Assembly: GCA_937625935.1 (NCBI GenBank)
Contig: OW569370.1
Location: 62,001 to 126,000 of the forward strand
From: Tetramitus jugosus
Lineage: Eukaryota; Heterolobosea; Eutetramitea; Acrasida; Vahlkampfiidae
Reading direction: 5' to 3'
DNA: 64,000 nucleotides
Shown: positions 20,872 through 31,199 of the stretch, piece after piece
How positions within the stretch are numbered: position 1 is the first letter of the stretch
How the letters are laid out: the number at the start of each line of letters is the position of its first letter
Notes under the pieces: generated by a model
What the model was told of the DNA's origin: nothing
The model's input: the letters and a program-made list of their open reading frames with translations, nothing else
Database searches by the model: none
Position numbers and translations under genes: made by a program

Positions 20872-22326
20872 ATGTCAACCACAAAATCAGACATTGGTCT
20901 CATTGGTCTCGCCGTCATGGGTCAAAATTTGGCTCTCAACATTGCTGAAAAGGGCTTTAGCATCTCAGTGTACAACCGTACCTATGCCAAGACTGTGGAT
21001 ACTGTCAAGAGAGCTGAACAAGAAGGCAAGGGTTCATTCAAGCTACAGGGATTCGAACACATTGAACCATTTGTTCAATCATTGTCCAAGCCAAGAAAAA
21101 TCATCATGTTGGTGCAAGCAGGCAAGCCAGTCGATGCCACAATTGAACTGCTAAAGAGTCATTTGGAAGATGGTGATACGATTATTGATGGTGGAAATGA
21201 GTGGTTCTTGGAGACGGAGAGAAGAGCAAGAGATTTGGCATCTTTTGATCCATCAAGAAACATTCATTACATGGGTATGGGTGTCAGTGGAGGTGAGGAA
21301 GGTGCAAGATATGGACCTAGTTTGATGCCTGGTGGTCCTATTGAGAGTTATCATGCCATTGAACACATTTTGAAGAAGGTGGCTGCTCAGGTCGACGATG
21401 GTCCATGTGTGACCTATATTGGACCTCGTGGCAGTGGTAACTATGTCAAGATGATTCACAATGGTATCGAATACGGTGATATGCAATTGATTGCTGAAGT
21501 GTATGACTTGTTGAAGAATGTCGGTGGTTTGAGCAATGAAGAATTGCAACAAGTGTTCACCCAGTGGAATCAAAATGAATTGCAAAGTTTCTTGATTGAA
21601 ATTACATCGAGAATCTTTGCAAAGAGAGACGAGAAGGATCAATCCAAATTCCTCGTCGATCAAGTGTTGGACAAGTCAGGAAGCAAGGGAACAGGAAAGT
21701 GGACCATTCAGGAGTGTGCTGAACGAAGTGTTCCATGTCCTACGATTGCCTCTGCCTTGGACGCAAGATACATGTCATCCAGAAGAGACGAAAGAGTGGC
21801 TGCCAGCAAGGTCTTGCAAGGTCCATCTGCCGTCAGTGGTCAAGTCGACAAGCAAGCATTGGTCAACGATTTGAAGAATGCTCTGTACTGTGCCAAGATT
21901 TGTTCTTACACTCAGGGAATGAACGTGTTGAGAGAGGCAAGCAATGAATTCGGATGGGATTTGAAGCTCGGTGAAATTTCCAGAATATGGAAGGGTGGTT
22001 GCATTATCCGTGCAATCTTCTTGGATAGAATCAAGGCTGCTTATGACAAGAACAAGGATCTTCCATCATTGTTGATGGACGGTGAATTTGCAAGAGAGAT
22101 TGCCGAGAGACAGGAATCTTGGAGACGTATTGTCACTTTGGCAGTCAGCCAAGGAATTCCAGTTCCTGCATTGAGCGCCAGTTTGGGCTATTATGACTCT
22201 TACAGAAGACTCAGATTGCCAGCCAACTTGATCCAAGCTCAGAGAGATTTCTTTGGTGCTCACACTTATCAGAGAGTTGATGACAGCAATTGGTTCCACT
22301 CTGACTGGGCAACTCCAAAGCTATAA
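20872..22326 (+). CDS. PGD: 6-phosphogluconate dehydrogenase, decarboxylating
   Basis: 484 residues, full length for the family (EC 1.1.1.44): 6-phosphogluconate + NADP+ to ribulose 5-phosphate + CO2 + NADPH in the oxidative pentose phosphate pathway. It has the N-terminal dinucleotide fold DIGLIGLAVMGQNLALN, the substrate/catalytic segment GSGNYVKMIHNGIEYGDMQ with the catalytic Lys, the VLDKSGSKGTGKWT block and the C-terminal tail with GAHTYQRVD. No targeting peptide, so cytosolic. The start is the ATG just before the fold. It converges on UAP1 with 71 bp between stops; G6PDH, the enzyme two steps earlier in the pathway, is 1.9 kb further on. Confidence 0.97.
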   Translation: MSTTKSDIGLIGLAVMGQNLALNIAEKGFSISVYNRTYAKTVDTVKRAEQEGKGSFKLQGFEHIEPFVQSLSKPRKIIMLVQAGKPVDATIELLKSHLEDGDTIIDGGNEWFLETERRARDLASFDPSRNIHYMGMGVSGGEEGARYGPSLMPGGPIESYHAIEHILKKVAAQVDDGPCVTYIGPRGSGNYVKMIHNGIEYGDMQLIAEVYDLLKNVGGLSNEELQQVFTQWNQNELQSFLIEITSRIFAKRDEKDQSKFLVDQVLDKSGSKGTGKWTIQECAERSVPCPTIASALDARYMSSRRDERVAASKVLQGPSAVSGQVDKQALVNDLKNALYCAKICSYTQGMNVLREASNEFGWDLKLGEISRIWKGGCIIRAIFLDRIKAAYDKNKDLPSLLMDGEFAREIAERQESWRRIVTLAVSQGIPVPALSASLGYYDSYRRLRLPANLIQAQRDFFGAHTYQRVDDSNWFHSDWATPKL

Positions 22327-22397
22327 ACAACATCTTTCACATGTCTTACTGTACACAATCAGAGAGTAGTATCAACTTTTTCTTGTGGCCGTTTTTA

Positions 22398-23894
22398 TTA
22401 CTGTAATAAAAGAGGCAGCGTAAACTCCTTGTCCTTCACAAGTTCCTCCAGTCCTTCGCCTGCATAGCTCAGCAGTGGAGATATTTCACAGAGTGGTTGC
22501 TCGATGGCAGGCTTTCCATTGTCGTTTTCATTGGTGAAACGACCACCAGCCTGTTTAATGTACAATTTACACACGCGACTCAAATCTTGTCTGCATGTCT
22601 CTGGTGAGTCACTCAATCCTTCATTGGGTCCATTCTTCAATGGAGAGAATTCAAGTTCACGATCCACCTCGAGGATCGCCACATCGTCAGCAAATTCACA
22701 AATATCAAAGTTGAAGAGCTCCAATTTGATTCCGTTTGGCTTTGTTGGATTCACATCATCGATGCATGAAACAGTCTTTTTTGCCACGTGATAAATCTTG
22801 TGAATGTCCATTTGTCTGGCACACTTGTGCAAAAAGTCAATCGAATAATAAAAATTGACAATATTGGCCGCATTGAATGCCAACTCTCCCGTCTCTGCAT
22901 CTCTTCTCTCTGCCATCTCCTTTGATATCTCAGAGTATTCTACAACGTGGAATCGACCATTCTTGAGAGCAAACACACCGACACGCTCATGTGGTTCCGC
23001 TTTCGGAACGACCTTTGTACCGAAATCAACACCTCGATCGGCACAAAATGCCATAAAAATTGGATCTGCTGGCTTGACGAGCACATTGTCAATCGAATAG
23101 GAATGAATGTGCTTGATTCCCCTGTTCAGCATATCTGCATACAGCATACTGTGCTCTAGAGCTTGATAGACACCTCCATTGCCATTCGGTGCCATGGCCA
23201 GTGTAAACTCATTCTCCATCATAATCTTACCATCAAAATCAAAGCATGGCAACGATTCCTGACTAAAGAAATACGTCTGTGATTTCTTCAATCCAAAATA
23301 ATCATTCTCTTCAAAGTACACTCTCGTTTCTTCATCGTTCTGCGGACTTGTCAACACATAGTACGGTATTTCACAATTTTCTCCCGCCAATTTTTGTAAT
23401 TGGAGTATTCTCTCTGTTTGGATCTGAAAGAGGGATTTGTGACTCTGGAGACCCATATCGTACATGCCTTTGGGATCCCTACTGCCTAATCGTGTGCCCT
23501 GACCTCCCGCCAACAATAAAATCGCGACTTGATTACACCGGAGTAATTCAATTCCCCGATCGTACAATTTCTTCATGGCTTGGATGTCATGAGAGAGATG
23601 ACTCAATGAATCAATGCATGATTTGGGTGGTGGACTAATCTGTCTATAATGTTCCTCATCTCTACTGAGATTAGGTGTCGTAGATTGAAGAAAAATTTGA
23701 TTCAAATGATCAAAGTCGAACAATGAGAGCTGAGAGAGCAGAGATTGTTGTTGTTCTGGTGTCAATGAATCATAGTACTGCAACAAATGAAGCTGATTGG
23801 ATGATTGCAACAGTGGATACAATTGATCATATGTTTTGATTGTATTTGTTGAAAATGATGTTGGTGTTGTATTTGTATTTGTAGTGGTGGCCAT
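22398..23894 (-). CDS. UAP1: UDP-N-acetylglucosamine pyrophosphorylase
   Basis: 498 residues from the ATG at 23894; the frame opens earlier with a TTG that is not a credible start. It makes UDP-GlcNAc from UTP and GlcNAc-1-P (EC 2.7.7.23) for N-glycans, GPI anchors and cyst-wall polymers. The UTP-binding signature LLAGGQGTRLGSRDPKGMYD is intact, as are YYVLTSPQNDE, the GNGGVYQAL loop, KVVPKAEPHERVGVF and the KLELFNFDICEFAD strand. Asn/Thr-rich N-terminal extension. Divergent from G6PDH across 297 bp. Confidence 0.96.
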   Translation of the reverse strand: MATTTNTNTTPTSFSTNTIKTYDQLYPLLQSSNQLHLLQYYDSLTPEQQQSLLSQLSLFDFDHLNQIFLQSTTPNLSRDEEHYRQISPPPKSCIDSLSHLSHDIQAMKKLYDRGIELLRCNQVAILLLAGGQGTRLGSRDPKGMYDMGLQSHKSLFQIQTERILQLQKLAGENCEIPYYVLTSPQNDEETRVYFEENDYFGLKKSQTYFFSQESLPCFDFDGKIMMENEFTLAMAPNGNGGVYQALEHSMLYADMLNRGIKHIHSYSIDNVLVKPADPIFMAFCADRGVDFGTKVVPKAEPHERVGVFALKNGRFHVVEYSEISKEMAERRDAETGELAFNAANIVNFYYSIDFLHKCARQMDIHKIYHVAKKTVSCIDDVNPTKPNGIKLELFNFDICEFADDVAILEVDRELEFSPLKNGPNEGLSDSPETCRQDLSRVCKLYIKQAGGRFTNENDNGKPAIEQPLCEISPLLSYAGEGLEELVKDKEFTLPLLLQ

Positions 23895-24063
23895 ATTGTT
23901 GTTGGTGTTGGGGTGTGATTGTGTCCACGCAAGCAAACGAAGCTCGTTCAAGGGTTTGTGTTTGTGGTTTGATGACGTGGTTGTTTAGCATGCTCGAGAA
24001 AGAATCAGTCACTGGAATGTTAAAAATAAAAAATTACTGGAAACTCTGTTGGGAATTTCTGCG

Positions 24064-24077
24064 CAATTATCCGACGG
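24064..24077 (-). promoter_or_regulatory. 14-mer shared with 6PGDH upstream region (inverted copy)
   Basis: Reverse complement of CCGTCGGATAATTG at 20731-20744. It lies in the divergent UAP1/G6PDH promoter, 114 bp upstream of the G6PDH ATG and 169 bp upstream of the UAP1 ATG. Confidence 0.45.
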
Positions 24078-24191
24078 AGTGATCTCGATCCCCCAACAAG
24101 TTGTTGCTGTCATTCAACAGCAGGCGACACAAACTAAACACCGCAATCACAGCAACAACAAGAAAAGCAACTCTTATCAACTCAATATAGA

Positions 24192-26037
24192 ATGTCTTCC
24201 TCTTCCTCTTCACCAGCCAGAAGAAACACCACTTCCAAGCCAGATGATTCCTTTGTGTCCAGTCTAGCTAAAACCTGTAAGGATGTTGAGAATGTAACAT
24301 TTATTATTTTCGGTGCTTCTGGAGGTATGGTATCAAGTATTCTAGATCTAGACGTGTGTGCCTTTTTGTTGTTGTCACATTGCTAATCCTCTCATGATCA
24401 TCCTCTCATGTTTGTTCGTTCATTTGGTTGTCATCCAATGTTTTGTTGTTTGCTGTATTGTTTGCATGTGTGTGAACAATTGATGTCATGTATCATCAGA
24501 TCTTGCCAAGAGGAAGATTTATCCTGCCATTTTTGACATTTTCAAGAGCGGTTATGCACCAAGAAATTGGAGAGTGGTCGGATATGCAAGAAGTGCCATG
24601 TCCATGGATCAACTCAAGGAGAATGTGAGACCTTTTATGAGTGAGGGCAAAGAAGGCAAACTGGAGGAATTCTTCAAGCACTGTAGCTACTTGAGTGGTC
24701 AATATGACAATGATGAAGACTATCAAAAGTTGGACCAGTTTATTACAGAGCAGGAGGAGCAATGTGAGGCTTGTTCACACGGAAAGGCCAATCGTATCTT
24801 TTATTTGAGTTTGCCACCCAATGTGTTTTTGGATGCTGCGATCCGAACGGGTAAGAATTGTAAATCAAAGAATGGTTTCAGCAGAATTGTGATTGAGAAG
24901 CCATTTGGTAGAGATTTGGAGAGCTTTGAGGAGTTGTCTCGTGGGATCAATGCCATTTATTCGCAGGATGAAATTTATCGTATTGATCACTATATCGGTA
25001 AGGAAGTGGTTCAGAATTTGTTGGTTCTTCGATTGGCAAACGTCATTTTTGATCCACTGTGGAACCGATCTGCCATTAAGTCTGTTCAGATCATTTTCAA
25101 GGAGCAGTTGGGTGTCGAGGGCAGAGGTGCCTATTTTGACAACTATGGTATCATTAGAGATGTGATGCAGAATCATTTGATGCAGATTTTGGCATTGATC
25201 AGTATGGAACCACCAACTTCTCTCTCTGCAGAGGACATTAGAAGTGAAAAGGTGAAGGTTTTGAGAAGCATTGAGCCTGTCACAAGAGAAAACATTGTCA
25301 TTGGTCAATACAAGGGCAAGGGAGATCAACCAGGTTATAGAGAGGATAGAACTGTGCCAGAGGACTCATTGACACCAACATTTGCTGCCTGTGCATTGAA
25401 GATTAAGAACAGAAGATGGGACGGTGTTCCATTCTTGCTCATGTGTGGTAAGGGATTGGACGAAAGAGTGGCTGAGATTAGAATTCAATTCCATGAAGTT
25501 CCTGCAAACTTGTACACATTTGCGTCAGTCACACCAAATGAATTGGTCATTCGTGTTCAACCAAACGAATCCATCTACTTTAAGATTATGAACAAAGTTC
25601 CTGGATATGGTGATCGATTGACTGAATCACAGTTGGATTTCACCTACAAGTCCAAGTATAGCACCAGAATTCCAGATGCGTACGAAAGATTGTTGTTCAA
25701 TGTGCTGAGAGGTGATGAAACTGATTTTGTGGCAGAAGAAGAGTTGAGGATCTCATGGAAGATCTTCTCTCCATTATTGCATGAGTTGGAGGAGAAGCAC
25801 GTTGCGCCAGAGTTGTATCAATTCGGCAGCAAGGGTCCTGATTCTCTTCATTATTTGGCCGGTACGTGTTTCGTTGATCTCTAATTGCTTTCATCCATTC
25901 GCTAACTCTAAACCCTTAATATCTAATTTGCACTGACCATTAATATTTATGATTACGTTATTCATTTTGCAGCCAAATACGGTGTCAAGGTAGGTTCAAG
26001 CAACAATTCATCTTTTAATAACAACAGCGAGAAATAA
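24192..26037 (+). CDS. G6PD: Glucose-6-phosphate 1-dehydrogenase
   Basis: Exons 24192-24324, 24500-25861 and 25973-26037. Introns of 175 bp (GTATGG...CAG) and 111 bp (GTACGT...CAG). Splicing rebuilds FGASGDLAKRKIYPAIF across junction 1 and SLHYLAAKYGVK across junction 2, both family signatures. 519 residues. Other marks are the EKPFGRD segment and the active-site RIDHYIGKE. The enzyme makes 6-phosphogluconolactone and NADPH (EC 1.1.1.49), feeding the 6PGDH encoded nearby. The C-terminus is unusually Asn/Ser-rich (SSNNSSFNNNSEK), and a further splice at AAG/GTAGGT near 25990 cannot be excluded. No lactonase fusion is seen. Confidence 0.94.
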
Positions 26038-26260
26038 TTGTTATTTCAAACATCAATACCATTGTTCTCAACAACTAACCAATATCCTTATCCCTCATAT
26101 TATCATTCTGGCATGTACATAAACTCACAGTGGGCTCACGATTGAATACAATCACAATAAATTCACTGTTATTTTTAGAATTGTTCAGCAAGTCCTTTAT
26201 CAGGTCAACGGAAAAGTTCTCATCCTTTCCAAATACAACCAAATTACGATTAGATCTTTC

Positions 26261-27778
26261 ATGAAGAGGAGATTGGACCACATAGAAGAGAGTCACCATC
26301 TGGTGCAAAAAGTCATCAAGAGTGCACCAGACCCAAGGATCCTTGTCAGTTTTAGCAGTGAGTTCCTGGGAGATGTATTGCTTGGAATATTCCAATATTT
26401 ACCAGAGGTGAGACAAATTGGTCTCGATTGTGCCCTCGTGTGTTCAGGTTGGTTCAAGGTGATACACAAAATGGAACATTCAGAGACTTTGTGGAAATCT
26501 GTGGCTATGCGCAAGTGTTTTGTTCAGTTTTTTGTCTATCTGCAGAGGCATTTGGACATGGAGTCCAGTATAGCTCGAATCCAACGACATAGCAATGTGA
26601 GAGTACATCGAATTTGGTATCATGTTGTGAAGACAATGCGTGATAGCTCGTATGAAAACTATTTTTCGAGTGCGTACTATGTGATTGTGAAGCAAATGGG
26701 ATTTGACATGGATTTTGCTGAGGAGTATGTCGAAAGGAACTTGAAAGCCATGTCTTACGACAATGAAAAATATAGTATGATACCGTTTACCACTAGAGAT
26801 CCTCATAGGAGACACAACGTCAATCGAGGCAAGATTTCATCAGAGGAAAGATACCAGAGCTACGATTCTTCCATTCCGATTGGTTGTTCTAAAGTTGGAG
26901 GATTGTGCGATCTACCTGTCGAATTTCCCTGGCCAAAGAACGAAAGAGCTGGCCACAATTCTCTGTCACCAGCTCACTATGATTTTGTAGCTCAATTCTG
27001 TCTTGAGAAAGTGACCGAAGTCATACCGTCCAATACACCCCTGCCAACGAATGGAATGTTGTACTTTTTCTTGTTGCTCGATTGCAAGAATGGAGCGAAC
27101 ACTGATCATGGCGTGTCGATATTGTATCTATCTAGGCATGAGATTGAAGTGAAAGGAGGCCTTGTTCGAAAATCAAAGCCAAGTTTGAGTTACAGAGATC
27201 CTGCTTGTCCATTTCCACTCATCTCAAAAAATAATGCTGCGATTCAGTACTTGATTCTGCCACATATGGTGTCATTTCCTTCCGTCAAGCACACACCAAC
27301 CAGATTCACAGAGTACATTACACAGTACATCCAACGTCATCCAAAGAAGGAAGAGGATTTTGAACAAATGAAGAAGCTTCTGACACCGCTGTCTACGTTG
27401 ACTCTGATTGATGACACTGAGTCAACACTGAACTATCTGAATCGTGTGGAAGAACTGAATGAGTTGTTCCCGATTCGTATTGTCAACTGCCGAAAGTGCT
27501 TGTTACCTTTATCAGATCAAGATATCATTTCCGACATGATTTTAGAGCTGTTGTCCATCAGATCTGACACAACGCACGTCCACTGGGTTCACGAGGAGTC
27601 AGAAACAGTGTTGGGCGATCCCAGAAACTATGTAGAGCTCTTTTCTTTCTGTGGAGCAGAATATTCACTGAATGTTAACGCTAAGGTGTCTCAGTGGCTA
27701 TACTTTATGATGAAACACCATTTGATTGGTCGACAATATCACAAAGCTGTAATTGTGCAAAGGCTTCAGATGGTCTGA
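26261..27778 (+). CDS. F-box / DUF1963 (YwqG-like) fusion protein
   Basis: 505 residues, one exon. An F-box (SSEFLGDVLLGIFQYLPEVR, ALVCSGWFKVI) occupies residues about 31-75. From about 205 on the sequence fits the YwqG/DUF1963 layout: SKVGGLCDLPVEFPWPKN, DFVAQFCLEKV and LPTNGMLYFFLLLDC, i.e. 'S+xGGxPxLPxxxxWP ... FxAQxxL ... LPxxGxLxFF'. YwqG domains are common in bacteria and of unclear function. The fusion suggests an SCF adaptor using a bacterial-type fold as its recognition domain. Domain assignment is by motif reading, fairly strong for the core and weak at the C-terminus. Confidence 0.75.
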   Translation: MKRRLDHIEESHHLVQKVIKSAPDPRILVSFSSEFLGDVLLGIFQYLPEVRQIGLDCALVCSGWFKVIHKMEHSETLWKSVAMRKCFVQFFVYLQRHLDMESSIARIQRHSNVRVHRIWYHVVKTMRDSSYENYFSSAYYVIVKQMGFDMDFAEEYVERNLKAMSYDNEKYSMIPFTTRDPHRRHNVNRGKISSEERYQSYDSSIPIGCSKVGGLCDLPVEFPWPKNERAGHNSLSPAHYDFVAQFCLEKVTEVIPSNTPLPTNGMLYFFLLLDCKNGANTDHGVSILYLSRHEIEVKGGLVRKSKPSLSYRDPACPFPLISKNNAAIQYLILPHMVSFPSVKHTPTRFTEYITQYIQRHPKKEEDFEQMKKLLTPLSTLTLIDDTESTLNYLNRVEELNELFPIRIVNCRKCLLPLSDQDIISDMILELLSIRSDTTHVHWVHEESETVLGDPRNYVELFSFCGAEYSLNVNAKVSQWLYFMMKHHLIGRQYHKAVIVQRLQMV

Positions 27779-27780
27779 TT

Positions 27781-27792
27781 TTTGGCGCCAAA
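27781..27792. promoter_or_regulatory. E2F-like palindrome TTTGGCGCCAAA, second copy
   Basis: Identical to 1116-1127. It starts 2 bp after the stop of the F-box/YwqG gene and ends 86 bp before the ATG at 27879, so it is placed to act on that gene. Confidence 0.5.
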
Positions 27793-27878
27793 AGAAAAAA
27801 CCGTTGAACCACAGAAACAACTTCAAAAATTTGCAAGAATAATTTGCGAAGAACAAGCCTTGTTGAGAGTACGGGACA

Positions 27879-29855
27879 ATGAATTGTGATGAATCTCCAA
27901 CGAGCGACTACAGTGGTGAGGATGTGAACTGGGATGACTACTTTGAGACTTGTTCCTCATCTGATGAAGAACAGCAGGAAGAACCTGAGCACAAAGACCC
28001 ACCAAATGAATTGATAAACAACAACCAACCGAGAAGAACATTGTCTTTTGCATCACATTCACATGTCAATTTCATAGAGCCAGATGACAACATGTTGAAT
28101 TCCGTGGCACCAGATGACCAACAGAGCAAGCGAAGGCTTCATGGTTCCTCTCTTCAGTTTGACATGTCTTTTGGCTCGCCTCTCTTGCCGAGTCGTCCTT
28201 CGATTCGCAGAGTGACAAGCGAGCAGATGCATCTGGAGTCTTGTATAGAAACTGAAAGGGCATTGGAGCAATTAAGTCGCGAATATATCAAAAACCCTCG
28301 GTTACTCTCAAAAACTCACCACTTTTCTCGAATGATCAAGTCTGGTGATCGACTGTCGTCAATATCTGTTGTAGAGCCAGAGAAGCAAGAAGCGAGACGT
28401 TCTTTTTCTCCATTGACATGGTTTTATTCCATTTTTCCACTCGCTGTGTTGGTATTGTATGTGGTGTTCGGTGGTTTGTTATCATCATCCGATAAGATCC
28501 ATCACACGTTAAGTGGTTGTGATGTAATTGAGTTGCAAAAGTTGATGAACAATCACCAATCAAGTATTATATCCACCATCAAACTATCAAAGAGTCCTAC
28601 AACAATTTTACACGCTGTTTCATGTGTTAAGGTACTCGAGGAGTTATGGACATCCAGTCACACAAATAGAAGTTTGTTGTGCCAAAACGTATACACAAAG
28701 TCTCATTCTGGATTGCAACCAATTCAGGAACAGATGGAGCTTGCTTTGAAGTGTGGAGAAAACAGTCAATGTATTCTTGAAAGAATAGACATAGTACAAT
28801 TTATGTTAGACAAATGTGATGAACCAACCACATTTGTCAATCTATTTGATGATGATGAGTTGAATACGCCTATTCGTAAGTGTCTGAAGCACTATAGTTT
28901 GTTTGAAAATTCGAATATCAAGCTGTGCTCCAAGTTGGTAGAAGCTGGTGCTGATCTCGCGATTCGATATGCACATTTACGCAATGGTAGTCTACTTCAC
29001 GATACTGATTTGGATGTTCGAGCTGTGCAATTCATCGTAGAACATGCCAGCTCCCCACAAGATATGATCCATATCTTGAATATGAAGGACGAGGACAGCA
29101 GATCGTATGTCTTCAACACGAATGATATAGGAGCTTTAGAGCTTCTCTTATCGATCAACATTGAAGAGCAAACTCATGACAAGGACTTGTATGGTATATC
29201 TGCGCTCGGATACAGACTTTATCGAATGGCTTTGCAGGAAACTGACATATCGAGAAGTTTTCTCGAAACTTTTGAGTTTTTGCTTCACAGCTATAGGCGA
29301 GTGTTTGAACCATTGACCAATGAGGATATTGCACTATTGGCGCCATGGATCATTCAAACTGGAGACAGCTTTGATACGCACATGACAACATTGAAGGCTC
29401 TCCTATTGAGCGAACAGTATTGGGCATCTGTGAAGACTGCTAAGCGAGTGATACCATTGTCATTCGTGCCTATCCACTACGATAGTATAGATTCAGTGAC
29501 AGCAGTTTTGCCAAACAAGGAGAATTCCACGGTGTGTTTGGTATTGGACTTTGTTCACTCCAACGCTGAGCTAGTCCAACGATTGCTATCCGCAGACAGC
29601 GAAACAGACCTCGTTACGCACATGACGAATTCGCTCATTCAGTCAGTAGAGCTCCAGGTCTCCTGTGACAACAACTCTGTGTGCGAGTCTTTGTCACATG
29701 AGAACAACCACCAACATTTTGATGAAGAAACCAACTCATTCAAGTACCAGTGGGATGATATCCAAGATGATTTTGCCATTCTTGTCTTGACATGGCGTGG
29801 TGGCAAATCTCCTGCTGTTTCCTGGTCCTCGCAACTCAATTATCGTCGGAACTGA
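27879..29855 (+). CDS. Single-pass membrane protein with ankyrin-like repeats
   Basis: 658 residues. Residues 1-170 are acidic then Ser/Arg-rich and probably cytosolic and disordered. One strong membrane segment (FYSIFPLAVLVLYVVFGGLL) lies near 178-197, with no signal peptide. The rest is helical with ankyrin-like pieces: GCDVIELQKLMNNH, KLVEAGADLAIRYAHLRNGS and DIGALELLLSINIEEQ. The layout resembles the ankyrin part of the window's F-box/ankyrin protein. Topology and function are inferred only; no enzyme motif is visible. An E2F-like palindrome sits upstream. Confidence 0.55.
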   Translation: MNCDESPTSDYSGEDVNWDDYFETCSSSDEEQQEEPEHKDPPNELINNNQPRRTLSFASHSHVNFIEPDDNMLNSVAPDDQQSKRRLHGSSLQFDMSFGSPLLPSRPSIRRVTSEQMHLESCIETERALEQLSREYIKNPRLLSKTHHFSRMIKSGDRLSSISVVEPEKQEARRSFSPLTWFYSIFPLAVLVLYVVFGGLLSSSDKIHHTLSGCDVIELQKLMNNHQSSIISTIKLSKSPTTILHAVSCVKVLEELWTSSHTNRSLLCQNVYTKSHSGLQPIQEQMELALKCGENSQCILERIDIVQFMLDKCDEPTTFVNLFDDDELNTPIRKCLKHYSLFENSNIKLCSKLVEAGADLAIRYAHLRNGSLLHDTDLDVRAVQFIVEHASSPQDMIHILNMKDEDSRSYVFNTNDIGALELLLSINIEEQTHDKDLYGISALGYRLYRMALQETDISRSFLETFEFLLHSYRRVFEPLTNEDIALLAPWIIQTGDSFDTHMTTLKALLLSEQYWASVKTAKRVIPLSFVPIHYDSIDSVTAVLPNKENSTVCLVLDFVHSNAELVQRLLSADSETDLVTHMTNSLIQSVELQVSCDNNSVCESLSHENNHQHFDEETNSFKYQWDDIQDDFAILVLTWRGGKSPAVSWSSQLNYRRN

Positions 29856-30033
29856 GACCCTCAATCTGGTCGAGACTTTATCATGGTCAAATAATCGGGC
29901 AGAACATCCGAACAACAGAAAAAGTCAGCGAAGAACTGGAAGTTGAGCAGCAACCGATGTCGGACCGGTTTTATTTACGATTTTTTCTCTCTGAGAGACA
30001 GATAAATCAATCGAACTTGAATCGTGATTTGTT

Positions 30034-31199
30034 ATGTCGCTCTTGTTCTACTCAGAGGCCAGAACTCACGATATTAAAAAGGACTATGACTTTCACAAGG
30101 TCTTAGGCTCGTATGTAGTCTTTCAGAGATGATGTGTGATTGCTGGTCTTTTTACTCAACTCTCTTGTTTTACTGACATTATTTAGAGGTACCTTCTCTA
30201 CTGTGAGGTTGGCCACACAAAAGAGTGATGGCAGACAAGTAGCTATCAAGATTATCGAAAAATCAAACCTCGAAGTAAATACGGACAGCTTAAAGACCGA
30301 GGTCAAAATTCTGAAAAGTGTAGGTCCAACGATTACCGATTTCAATGGTTTTGTTCAGCTTCTCGATTATTTTTCTGACACCAATTTTGTGTTGTTTGTA
30401 CTGAGAACAGGTGAATGATCAGAACATTGTTGATCTCATTGATGTTTATGAGACAGAACAAAGAGTGTATCTGGTTATGGAGTTGTTGACTGGTGGAGAG
30501 TTGTTTGACCGTATTGTAAACAAGTATCCCAATGGCTACTCTGAAGTAGTAGCTGCTGAATTGTGTAAAAAGATTGTGAACTCTGTCAAGTATTTGCATA
30601 GCTTGGGGATTGTTCATCGAGATTTGAAGCCAGAAAATCTTTTGTACGCCAGTGAAAGCAATGACAGTGATATTAAGATTACCGATTTTGGACTGGCAAA
30701 GATTGCCAATGGAGAATTCTTGCTCAAAACAGCATGTGGTACTCCCAACTATGTCGCGCCAGAAGTATTACTAAATGAAGGTTATGACAGCTCTGTTGAT
30801 ATGTGGTCTATTGGAGTTATATTGTATATTCTTCTCTGTGGATTTCCTCCATTTTACTCCGAGAACACTCCAGAGTTGTTTGAACAAATCATTAATGGGA
30901 GTTACGACTTTCCATCACCTTACTGGGACAAGGTTTCGTCATCTGCCAAAGATCTAGTCACAAAACTGCTGCAAGTTGATCCCAAAAGAAGATTTACACC
31001 TGAGCAGGTATTGAGTCATCCATGGATCAAGAATCTCTCAACAAGCAAAGATCATCGACCAGAAATTATTAACCAGCTAAAGAAGTTTAACGCCAAGAGA
31101 AAGTTCAAGATTACTGTCGAAGCTGTTTTAGCTGCCCAGAAACTTCTCGCAAAGCTAAGAAATAAGCAACTGTTCTCAGCGAAGACAAAGAACAAGTAA
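30034..31199 (+). CDS. Ca2+/calmodulin-dependent-type Ser/Thr kinase (CAMK group)
   Basis: Exons 30034-30110, 30187-30319 and 30411-31199; introns of 76 bp (GTATGT...TAG) and 91 bp (GTAGGT...CAG). Splicing rebuilds the Gly-rich loop GSGTFSTV and the EVKILKSVNDQNIV segment. 332 residues with all kinase motifs: Lys47 in VAIK, Asp141 in HRDLKPEN, Asp162 in DFGLAK and VAPEVLLNEGYDSSVD. After the kinase fold the tail LKKFNAKRKFKITVEAVLAA resembles the autoinhibitory/calmodulin-binding segment of CaMKI/II. It is a small CaMKI/DAPK-like enzyme without extra domains. Calmodulin binding is inferred. Confidence 0.92.
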
